Below, in pieces: positions 1 to 6,226 of a DNA stretch of 6,226 nt. The translations under genes were made by a program, and so were the position numbers. The DNA comes from a bacterium (GTDB lineage Bacteria; Spirochaetota; Spirochaetia; JABEVK01). Where the stretch lies: the NCBI GenBank assembly GCA_021782055.1, contig JAJXVP010000167.1, forward strand, positions 1 to 6,226, in the 5' to 3' direction. Each line of letters starts with the position of its first letter. Position 1 is the first letter of the stretch. The notes under the pieces are model-generated. The model was not told where the DNA came from and searched no databases. It was given only the letters and a program-made list of their open reading frames with translations.

Positions 1-2937
1 TTCGCCCGGCTCTATGCCGAGGCCCTGAACCCGCCGCAAGATTTGGCCGTGTTCCCCTTCACTGCTGATCAAGAAGCAAAAGCGACTGGCTTTGTCAGTT
101 TGATGCTCCGCCCCATGGTTTGTCCTGAGGTTCCCGGGCTTCTCCCTGAAAAGTCTATGGAGATCCGCTTTTTCGCTCCCGGTTCCTTGGTGAGCAACTT
201 GGACTTTGTCGAATCAATCTTTGGAAACGCCGGTGACCCCTACCTGCCTGAAAATGACGCAGCCCTTGACCCTGTGCATTGGAGCGGTCACACCGGCTGT
301 ATCATCCTGGCTACCCACCTCACGACCCTGCGCAAAAAAGACCTCGGCTTACCAAAATGGGAAGACGCCACCGAACGACAACGTCGTGATGGCATGGCCT
401 GGAAAAAAGAAGACGAGCTCTACAATGACGGCGGGGCTTTCAAAATTTGCGCCCGCGATGAACGCGGCGTCATGGTCACTCTGATTGCTGACAACTACTA
501 CGGATACTCAAAAAAAGAAGTTAAAACACAAATCAGTTACGCCGCAAACTTGCTCGGGTTGGTCGAAGAAGAGCATGCTGGGGGAGCTTTAGCTTTTCCT
601 CGCTTTAACTTAGGGATGCGCTTCGTTCCAGAAGCAGTTCACCACGCCACCTTTGTCACGGCGACCGAATTGTTGGATGACAGCGTGGTTCAGCAACCTG
701 AAGGGTACGCAGTCGACAAGCAATGGCCTGATGTCTTTTACATACCCGAAGACGCCATTATTGACCTCGAACAGCAAAGGGTGTATTGGCATCGCGAAGG
801 TCGCACCCATGCTTTGAAGGTACTCCCTTCCAAAACGTATATTTACCCCTCGGGCTACAAAGTCCACATGGAAAAGCATCCCGCGACCACGGCTTGGCGG
901 TTGGTTGGGACGGCGGCAGAGGGAACGCTGTGCCACAAGCCTTGCACGGTATCCGGTGGTGGAAAATCCGAGATCTCAAAGTCTATCTACGATGCCATCC
1001 ACTTTAACCCCGTGATCATTGGCGATTACGACAAAGATATGGCCCTGGTCGAAAGCATCGTCAGCTATGACTTCAGCCGGATTTGGAAGACCCCCCAAGA
1101 GTCCGAGAAAAACCTGTTGTCAGAAAAACTCACCTTGCTTGATGCCATTCAGCTACTATCCCCATCAACCCTTTACACCGACGCTCACAATACCTGGCTG
1201 GAATCGCTACCGAGCCGGATCAAAGCCTTGGTGTACCTAGTCAAACGCTTTCACGGCCAGAGCCCGCACTCCGGCGAAAGCTGGCGCGACGCCTTTTCGG
1301 TGGACGTGGTCAATGGCACCTCGGGCAACATCTTTTTGATCAACGGGCGCCCAGTGATGGGGGCCTACCTCCGTGTCGGAGTCCGAGAAAACGGCGCCGG
1401 CTGGACCTACAAACTGCGCCAAGATTTTTTACCGGCTTCAAAGATCCAGTGGGAAGATGACATTTCGGCCAGTGTGATTGTCCCCTCTTCGCAGGTTTCA
1501 CACCTGGGAACCACCGTGAACCCGAGTGTCAAATTTTCGCAAAACTGCGAGGCCCGTTTCTTTCAACGTCCTGATGACGCCATTCACCGAGGTTACGACA
1601 AGCAAGCCGAACGCGACCTTTCAAGTGAGGGCAACTTCATCTCGAATTTTGAACCCTTTGAGCGTGACGAAGCCTCTGAGTTTTTTGAAAATGCTCTCGA
1701 GTTCACCGAGTATACCCGCCCCGTTCAAACCCTCATTGAAGACATGACCAAACGAACGGACTACGAGTACTTTGTTCTTTCGTCACATCCTAGGCTGGTT
1801 GACGGTGCACCGTCGAAAAACCCTCGGTACCTGCAGACTGATCCCAATTTGCTCAATGCCCGGGACAAACACCTAGCCGATGTTTCGACGAGGCTGGCCC
1901 GCCATGTTCCGGCTCACAAGGCTGTTTTACACCCGGTCAACGCTGTGCTTCCCGGACGGCGCAATAACCCTGCGGAACCCAAAAGTGGCATTCGCCCCTT
2001 GGCCGTCTACAACCCGATTCACTTTCAAGAGCTCCCCGAACTCTTTATGGATTTTATCTGCTCGTTAACAGGCAAATCGCCGTCGACAACGGGAGCGGGT
2101 TCTGAGGGTGCTCTGACCAAAGGCCCCTTTAACGCGCTTAACCCTACGGCCGACCTTAACAACGCGCTGTTGGGCTTTATCCTTACCGGCTACAACGGCT
2201 TCAGCAGTGCAGCCGGTCATATCGGTAACCGTTACCGAGTCGAACATGATATTTCGCTGTTAGTTCCAGAATTGTGGTGTCGGTTAGAAGAGGATGAACG
2301 AGACCCCTACCGGATGATCGCTGAAGGACAGCTCGAAAAACTTAATGATTTTGAACACCAGGGTAAGCCGGTCTTAGCGAGCCGCCTCGGTTACCGGATC
2401 ACCTACAAGTTTGCTACCAGCTTTCTGGGGCGGATCTTTGATGAACCCGGCATCGTGTTTCAAGAAGAAATGCTCCGTCCTGAAAAACAAAATCTGGAAG
2501 AGTTTGTCGACGGCGTCAACAACATTGTCGAAGCTCAACGAAAGGTGGCTCTGGAATATTTTGAGGATGGTAGTGTGGCCAGCGCCATTCCCCCCTTGCA
2601 GGCCCTGCTTCACCTTATGGCTTATGGCCACTGGCAGGGAAAAACCGCCTCGGACCCCGAAGTCCGTCAGCTGTTCGATCGTCAAACCGTTCTGGCCTCT
2701 GACTGGTACCAGCATCGCTTAGAAACCTACCGTGACCGACAACTTCATTTATGGGAACAGCACAAAAGCTACCTTAAACACTTTTTGGCGTCGCCCCGGC
2801 ATGCCGAAGAAGCTCGCCGTTTGGACGTTCATACCCGCTTGGTTCAAGTCGAAAAAGAGTTGAGCAGGTTGAACTCGCCCGACTTTTTAAAAGCACTCGA
2901 AGGAACCATCGGCGCTGATCCGTTGTACCGCTCATGA
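1..2937 (+). CDS. Probable PPi-type phosphoenolpyruvate carboxykinase, 5'-truncated by window edge
   Basis: The reading frame is open from base 1 to the TGA at 2935-2937, giving about 978 residues with the N-terminus missing. The TTG at 43 is merely the first start-like codon and has no ribosome binding site. The protein is too long for GTP-PEPCK (~600 aa) or ATP-PEPCK (~530 aa), but it fits the ~1,100-residue PPi-PEPCK family characterised in Propionibacterium and Entamoeba, which catalyses PEP + CO2 + Pi <-> oxaloacetate + PPi in the cytoplasm. Seen in the sequence: a phosphate-binding-loop-like TVSGGGKSEISKS (946-984); an acidic IIGDYDKD (1015-1038), which could be the metal-binding kinase-2 segment; SGIRPLAVYNP (1984-2016); and a Gly/Ser/Thr-rich TGKSPSTTGAGSEGALTKG (2068-2124) that resembles the mobile lid of other PEPCKs. 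The residue matches to PEPCK are my inference. There is no signal peptide or membrane segment in the visible part. It is translationally coupled to mazG. It could instead be an uncharacterised large protein family; I am moderately sure of the PEPCK call and sure that it is a real gene. Confidence 0.6.
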   Translation, partial: FARLYAEALNPPQDLAVFPFTADQEAKATGFVSLMLRPMVCPEVPGLLPEKSMEIRFFAPGSLVSNLDFVESIFGNAGDPYLPENDAALDPVHWSGHTGCIILATHLTTLRKKDLGLPKWEDATERQRRDGMAWKKEDELYNDGGAFKICARDERGVMVTLIADNYYGYSKKEVKTQISYAANLLGLVEEEHAGGALAFPRFNLGMRFVPEAVHHATFVTATELLDDSVVQQPEGYAVDKQWPDVFYIPEDAIIDLEQQRVYWHREGRTHALKVLPSKTYIYPSGYKVHMEKHPATTAWRLVGTAAEGTLCHKPCTVSGGGKSEISKSIYDAIHFNPVIIGDYDKDMALVESIVSYDFSRIWKTPQESEKNLLSEKLTLLDAIQLLSPSTLYTDAHNTWLESLPSRIKALVYLVKRFHGQSPHSGESWRDAFSVDVVNGTSGNIFLINGRPVMGAYLRVGVRENGAGWTYKLRQDFLPASKIQWEDDISASVIVPSSQVSHLGTTVNPSVKFSQNCEARFFQRPDDAIHRGYDKQAERDLSSEGNFISNFEPFERDEASEFFENALEFTEYTRPVQTLIEDMTKRTDYEYFVLSSHPRLVDGAPSKNPRYLQTDPNLLNARDKHLADVSTRLARHVPAHKAVLHPVNAVLPGRRNNPAEPKSGIRPLAVYNPIHFQELPELFMDFICSLTGKSPSTTGAGSEGALTKGPFNALNPTADLNNALLGFILTGYNGFSSAAGHIGNRYRVEHDISLLVPELWCRLEEDERDPYRMIAEGQLEKLNDFEHQGKPVLASRLGYRITYKFATSFLGRIFDEPGIVFQEEMLRPEKQNLEEFVDGVNNIVEAQRKVALEYFEDGSVASAIPPLQALLHLMAYGHWQGKTASDPEVRQLFDRQTVLASDWYQHRLETYRDRQLHLWEQHKSYLKHFLASPRHAEEARRLDVHTRLVQVEKELSRLNSPDFLKALEGTIGADPLYRS
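2934..2937 (+). promoter_or_regulatory. ATGA stop-start overlap coupling the PEPCK-like gene to mazG
   Basis: The mazG ATG (2934-2936) overlaps the upstream TGA (2935-2937). No Shine-Dalgarno-like purine run lies within 15 bases upstream (ttgtaccgctc), so mazG translation most likely depends on ribosomes finishing the upstream gene and reinitiating. The start is supported independently by protein alignment: MNQ...LLDLMKRLR matches the usual MazG N-terminus. Confidence 0.75.
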
Positions 2938-3731
2938 ATCAAAGCCCTTCGTTTGACGGTCTTTTAGACCTTATGAAACGGCTTCGGGCACCCAATGGGT
3001 GCCCCTGGGACCGAGAACAGACTCATGCCAGCCTTTTGCCGTACTTGCTTGAAGAAAGCGCCGAGGTAATAGAGGCCGCCGGAGAAAATAACCCCGACCA
3101 CCTTTGTGAAGAACTCGGTGATGTTCTTCTTCAGGTGGTATTTCATGCACAGATCGCCGAAGAGGCGGGGCACTTTACGATTCACGATGTCGTTCGGGTT
3201 TTAAGCGAAAAGTTGATTCGCCGGCACCCCCACGTTTTCGGGGATGCTCAAGCCAACACCGCACAAGAGGTCACACAGCAGTGGGACCACATTAAAAAAG
3301 CTGAAGGACAAAATACCAAAGGCAACCCTTCGGCGAGTGTCCTGGATAAGGTTCCACGTTCGCTTCCCTCGTTAGCTCGGGCAGAAAAATTGGCCAGCAA
3401 AGCGGGAAAAACTGGGTTTCGCTGGGCCACGCCCGCTGATGCGTTGGCAAAAGTCAAAGAAGAATGGGCCGAACTCCAAGCCGAGCTAACAGGTTCGCCC
3501 GAACGTCAGCAGGAAGAGCTGGGTGATCTGCTCCAGGCTCTCGCCGTTTGGGCGTCAACCTTGGGCATGAGTGCTGAAAGTGCCTTGATTCAAGGTAATG
3601 CCAAGTTTGAGCGTCGTTTTCGTGCCTTAGAGGCGCAAAGCGGTGGCGCGGAACAAATGAAATTTTTGAGTCCGCATGACTTGCAGGAACGCTGGAAAGC
3701 CATCAAACTCACTCAAGAGACACCTACATGA
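2934..3731 (+). CDS. mazG: MazG nucleoside triphosphate pyrophosphohydrolase
   Basis: This 265-residue cytoplasmic enzyme is full length for MazG (E. coli 263 aa) and hydrolyses (d)NTPs to NMP and PPi, a house-cleaning and (p)ppGpp-modulating role in E. coli. The N-terminal half has the family signature GCPWDREQTH (residues 22-31) followed by the Mg-binding pattern E40-E41-x2-E44 and E59-E60-x2-D63, then RRHPHVFGD (96-104). The C-terminal half repeats the metal site as E176-E177-x2-E180 and E194-E195-x2-D198, preceded by KTGFRW (159-164). In E. coli the C-terminal domain carries most of the NTPase activity; here both domains keep all the acidic residues. The linker between the acidic pairs in the second domain is a few residues shorter than I recall for E. 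coli. It overlaps the upstream gene by four bases and lies 28 bases before the PHP gene. The PPi released could serve the upstream PPi-dependent enzyme (inference). Confidence 0.97.
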   Translation: MNQSPSFDGLLDLMKRLRAPNGCPWDREQTHASLLPYLLEESAEVIEAAGENNPDHLCEELGDVLLQVVFHAQIAEEAGHFTIHDVVRVLSEKLIRRHPHVFGDAQANTAQEVTQQWDHIKKAEGQNTKGNPSASVLDKVPRSLPSLARAEKLASKAGKTGFRWATPADALAKVKEEWAELQAELTGSPERQQEELGDLLQALAVWASTLGMSAESALIQGNAKFERRFRALEAQSGGAEQMKFLSPHDLQERWKAIKLTQETPT

Positions 3732-3746
3732 ACGGGGGTGCCCACC

Positions 3747-3754
3747 GGGGAGGT
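3747..3754 (+). promoter_or_regulatory. Strong Shine-Dalgarno site deciding the GTG start of the PHP gene
   Basis: GGGGAGGT ends five bases before the GTG at 3760. It is close to a perfect anti-16S match at ideal spacing, and the GTG begins the PHP fold directly (MEVVADFHNH). This outweighs the in-frame upstream ATG at 3676, which would add 28 non-homologous residues inside mazG. Confidence 0.88.
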
Positions 3755-3759
3755 CAAAC

Positions 3760-4476
3760 GTGGAGGTCGTGGCGGATTTTCATAATCATTCCTGTTTATC
3801 TCCGTGTGCTAGCTTAGAAATGTCCCCTAGAGTTCTTGTTAAGCTTGCCGTCGAACGAGGCGTCCAAGTCTTAGCCCTTACTGATCATAACAGTGCCCTC
3901 AATACCCCCGCCTTCGAGAAGCTTTGCCATCAAGCTGGCTTGCTCCCCCTGTGCGGTTTAGAAGTCACAACCGTCGAAGAACTTCACTGCCTATGTTTAT
4001 TCTCGACAGCGGACGAAGCCCTGGCTTTTGGGCAAATCGTCGAAGCAGCCCTCATTAAAATCCCTAATCGCCCTGACAAATGGGGTGATCAGCCTTGGGT
4101 CGACGAAAACGAAAATATTTTAGGCGAAGTCTCCTTTTGGTTAGGGGCCGCAACCACGTTGTCGTTATCGAGCCTTGGTGAGCACTGCCTGGCTTCAGGC
4201 GGTCTGTGGATCCCTGCCCATGTGGACCGCCCTTCACAGTCCATCAGCAGTCAACTAGGCTACCTCCCCCCCGGGCCATACACCGCCTTAGAAGTTCGCG
4301 AAGGGCTAGGAAACCTCAAAGCCGATGGGCTTGCTCTTGTGCGGGGAAGTGACGCCCACTACCCTGAAAATATCGCTGGCCGAACGTGCCGTTTAACTTT
4401 AGAAAGCTGGGATTTTCCTAGCGTTCGCAAGGCGCTCAAAAAGCAAGTGAGAAATCAAGTCAAGGAGACTTTATGA
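3760..4476 (+). CDS. PHP-domain metal-dependent phosphoesterase
   Basis: A 238-residue cytoplasmic protein of the PHP superfamily (fold shared with histidinol phosphatase and polymerase PHP domains), which hydrolyses phosphate esters using a di- or trinuclear metal centre. Metal-ligand motifs are all present: DFHNH (H8, H10), TDHN (D42, H43), GLEVTT (E68), ELHCLCLF (H76), PAHVDRP (H154) and GSDAHYP (D198, H200). The LSPCASLEMSP stretch after the first motif and the HVDRPSQSISSQLGYLPP segment (154-171) mark a subfamily I associate with PHP proteins of anaerobes, sometimes encoded near hydrogenase genes (from memory). The actual substrate is unknown; nucleotide, sugar phosphate or small phosphoester are all possible. 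It carries eight cysteines, including C12/C16 beside the metal site and C77/C79. GTG start chosen from the ribosome binding site and homology. Its stop overlaps the next start by four bases. Confidence 0.9.
   Translation: MEVVADFHNHSCLSPCASLEMSPRVLVKLAVERGVQVLALTDHNSALNTPAFEKLCHQAGLLPLCGLEVTTVEELHCLCLFSTADEALAFGQIVEAALIKIPNRPDKWGDQPWVDENENILGEVSFWLGAATTLSLSSLGEHCLASGGLWIPAHVDRPSQSISSQLGYLPPGPYTALEVREGLGNLKADGLALVRGSDAHYPENIAGRTCRLTLESWDFPSVRKALKKQVRNQVKETL
4462..4467 (+). promoter_or_regulatory. Shine-Dalgarno site for the oligo-1,6-glucosidase gene
   Basis: AAGGAG ends five bases before the ATG at 4473, inside the last codons of the PHP gene. The ATG also overlaps that gene's TGA (ATGA, 4473-4476). 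So this start has both its own ribosome binding site and likely translational coupling. Confidence 0.85.
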
Positions 4477-6179
4477 AACAACCGTGGTGGAAAGAAGCCG
4501 TTGTTTACCAAATTTACCCCCGCAGTTTTCAAGATTCAAACGGCGATGGGATTGGTGACTTACCGGGAATCGTTAGTCGGCTTGACTACCTTAAAGATTT
4601 AGGGGTTACCGTGATCTGGCTGAGTCCTGTTTACGAATCCCCCAACGATGACAACGGCTATGACATTTCGAATTACTACGGTATCATGAAAGATTTCGGC
4701 ACCATGGCTGATTGGAAAGTTCTTTTGAACGGCTTGCACGACCGGGGAATGAAGCTGGTGATGGATTTGGTCGTGAATCATACCTCGGATGAACACCCTT
4801 GGTTTATCGAGGCTAGAAAGGCTAAAACCAGTCCTAAGCGCGATTTTTATCTTTGGCGACCGCCGAGAAACGGTAGGGAACCCAACAACTGGGCCTCTTT
4901 TTTTTCACCTTCCGCATGGAAGTTTGACCCCGCCACTGGCGAATACTACCTTCATTTATTTTCCGAAAAACAACCTGACCTCAACTGGGAAAACCCCCAA
5001 GTCCAAACCGAGATTTTTACGATGATTCAGTGGTGGTTGGACCAGGGGATTGACGGGTTTCGCATGGATGTCATCAATTTCATCGGCAAACCAGTGGGAC
5101 TCCCGGATTCTCCCCATGCCCCTACCCACCCCGACGGCTATGTTCACGACCCCAGCTTTTACGCGAATCAGCCCTTCACCCATACCTTGCTTCACAAACT
5201 CAACCGTGAGGTTTTGAGCCGTTACGATGTCATGACCGTAGGCGAAACCCCCGAGGTGACCCCCGAGACTGCCTCGTTATATGTGGCACCGGAACGCCAA
5301 GAACTCAACATGGTGTTTCAATTTGAACTCATGGGGGTTGATGCGGGCCCCGAAGGCAAGTGGGATGTTCAGCCATGGAAACTATCGGACTTTAAACACC
5401 TGGTCACCAAATGGCAAACCGGTTTGGCGGGTAAAGGTTGGAACAGCTTATACCTGAGCAACCATGATCAGCCAAGGCAAGTATCTCGGTTTGGCGATGA
5501 CAAAGAGTACCGCCTGGAATCGGCCAAGCTGTTGGCGACCCTGTTGCATACTCTACAAGGCACCCCCTACATCTATCAAGGCGAAGAGCTAGGCATGACC
5601 AATGTCGCCTTTCAGCACCTCGAGGACTACCGAGATTTAGAAACCTTTCACTTTGCCGCCACCGCTCGTAAACAAGGACACGACGAGTCTTGGATCATGA
5701 AGGCCATTCATCGGGTAAGCCGCGACAACGCCAGAACGCCTATGCCTTGGAACTCTCAAAAGAACGCCGGCTTTACAACAGGAACACCCTGGATTGACTT
5801 GAACCCCAATTTTACGCACATCAACGTCGCCCAAGCACTGGCGGACCCACACTCGGTACTTCACTACTACAAGGCTTTGATTCATCTGCGCCATGAAGAG
5901 CCCACCGTGGTCGAGGGCACCTACGTCCCTCTGTTAGAAAACCACGAACAGCTGTTTGTCTACCAACGTCGAGGGCCGCACACACTTTTGATCATTCTGA
6001 ATTTTTGCGGCCAAATCACGAGCTGGTCTGTTGACGAGGTGAAAGCTGTGGGACTGACAACCCACGCCACACTTTTACTTTCGAACTACCCTGACCACGC
6101 CAACGAGTCTGACAAGAGTTCCCACTCGCTCAGCGAGTTTCAACCTTGGGAAGCCCGGGTGTATCGTTTGGAAAGCTAG
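4473..6179 (+). CDS. malL: Oligo-1,6-glucosidase (GH13 family, MalL-like)
   Basis: A 568-residue enzyme that releases glucose from the non-reducing ends of isomaltose-type oligosaccharides. It closely follows the Bacillus cereus oligo-1,6-glucosidase (558 aa) as I remember it. A TIM-barrel domain starts at once (WWKEAVVYQIYPRSF), with the Ca-binding loop DSNGDGIGD (21-29), conserved region I DLVVNHTSD (98-106), domain B up to QPDLNW (167-172), and GFRMDVINF with nucleophile D199. MTVGETP carries acid/base E258 and LSNHDQPR carries D332. QGTPYIYQGEELGMTN and DNARTPMPW follow, then a C-terminal beta domain from about residue 490. V200 after the nucleophile is the residue linked to alpha-1,6 rather than alpha-1,4 preference. 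Trehalose-6-phosphate hydrolase (TreC) shares this Val and much of the sequence, so it is the main alternative. No signal peptide, so substrate must be imported; no transporter gene is in view. Last visible gene of the operon. Confidence 0.93.
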   Translation: MKQPWWKEAVVYQIYPRSFQDSNGDGIGDLPGIVSRLDYLKDLGVTVIWLSPVYESPNDDNGYDISNYYGIMKDFGTMADWKVLLNGLHDRGMKLVMDLVVNHTSDEHPWFIEARKAKTSPKRDFYLWRPPRNGREPNNWASFFSPSAWKFDPATGEYYLHLFSEKQPDLNWENPQVQTEIFTMIQWWLDQGIDGFRMDVINFIGKPVGLPDSPHAPTHPDGYVHDPSFYANQPFTHTLLHKLNREVLSRYDVMTVGETPEVTPETASLYVAPERQELNMVFQFELMGVDAGPEGKWDVQPWKLSDFKHLVTKWQTGLAGKGWNSLYLSNHDQPRQVSRFGDDKEYRLESAKLLATLLHTLQGTPYIYQGEELGMTNVAFQHLEDYRDLETFHFAATARKQGHDESWIMKAIHRVSRDNARTPMPWNSQKNAGFTTGTPWIDLNPNFTHINVAQALADPHSVLHYYKALIHLRHEEPTVVEGTYVPLLENHEQLFVYQRRGPHTLLIILNFCGQITSWSVDEVKAVGLTTHATLLLSNYPDHANESDKSSHSLSEFQPWEARVYRLES

Positions 6180-6226
6180 GTTGATACGAAGAAGGAACAA
6201 CCCCCTCTTCCTTCCACTGGTCGAGG
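6180..6226. other. Intergenic tail after the operon, no supported feature
   Basis: These 47 bases contain no start with a convincing ribosome binding site. GAAGGAA (6191-6197) can pair with TTCCTTC (6208-6214) around a 10-base loop, but no T-tract follows inside the window, so an intrinsic terminator is not established. Confidence 0.5.

Noticed and set aside
2374..2715. Antisense reading frame of 113 codons within the first gene, and the other antisense and shifted frames of 60-110 codons
   Set aside because: They lie entirely within strongly supported genes, lack ribosome binding sites and recognisable domains, and are expected by chance at this composition.
43..2937. TTG at 43 as the true start of the first gene
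   Set aside because: The frame stays open to base 1 with plausible protein sequence, no Shine-Dalgarno site precedes the TTG, and the family is longer. The gene is cut by the window edge.
3728..3817. 29-codon reading frame starting at the ATG overlapping the mazG stop
   Set aside because: It lies mostly inside the PHP gene in another frame, has no ribosome binding site of its own, and shows no recognisable features.
3676..4476. Long form of the PHP protein starting at the ATG at 3676
   Set aside because: It would overlap mazG by 56 bases, and the extra 28 residues do not resemble a PHP N-terminus. The GTG at 3760 has a far better ribosome binding site.
6191..6214. Inverted repeat GAAGGAA/TTCCTTC as a terminator
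   Set aside because: The stem is seven base pairs with only three G-C pairs and a 10-base loop, and no T-tract follows within the window.
1..6226. CRISPR, tRNA/rRNA, insertion sequence, toxin-antitoxin or phage elements
   Set aside because: Essentially all of the sequence is taken up by four co-directional metabolic genes. No repeat arrays, terminal inverted repeats or RNA-gene signatures were seen on either strand. The mazG here is the housekeeping two-domain form, with no mazEF toxin-antitoxin genes beside it.

Overview
The window is a fully coding stretch of a bacterial chromosome. Four genes lie on the + strand with almost no spacing: a 4-base ATGA overlap, a 28-base gap, and another ATGA overlap. 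This reads as one operon, or the downstream part of one. The first gene is cut by the left edge, so the promoter and the first gene's start lie outside. No promoter, RNA gene, repeat array, mobile element or CRISPR is visible. Base composition looks balanced, slightly above 50% G+C by eye, and Shine-Dalgarno sites are canonical.

Layout: (1) 1-2937, the C-terminal ~978 residues of a very large protein that I read as a pyrophosphate-dependent phosphoenolpyruvate carboxykinase (PPi-PEPCK). This is a motif-based and memory-based call, not certain. (2) 2934-3731, MazG, a two-domain nucleoside triphosphate pyrophosphohydrolase. (3) 3760-4476, a PHP-fold metal-dependent phosphoesterase of a subfamily seen in anaerobes; its GTG start is fixed by a strong ribosome binding site. 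(4) 4473-6179, a cytoplasmic GH13 oligo-1,6-glucosidase very like the Bacillus enzyme, with all catalytic residues present. The last 47 bases hold no gene that I can see.

How they may work together (inference): MazG releases PPi from (d)NTPs, and PPi-PEPCK interconverts PEP + CO2 + Pi with oxaloacetate + PPi, so the first two genes share pyrophosphate. The glucosidase feeds glucose into glycolysis upstream of PEP. The PHP protein's substrate is unknown. The set would suit a sugar-fermenting, PPi-economising, probably anaerobic bacterium. I cannot place the phylum. A spirochaete or Firmicute-like anaerobe is a weak guess based on the PHP subfamily and the glucosidase.

No defence system, toxin or obviously novel machine is present. 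The most interesting points are the probable PPi-PEPCK and its translational coupling to mazG.
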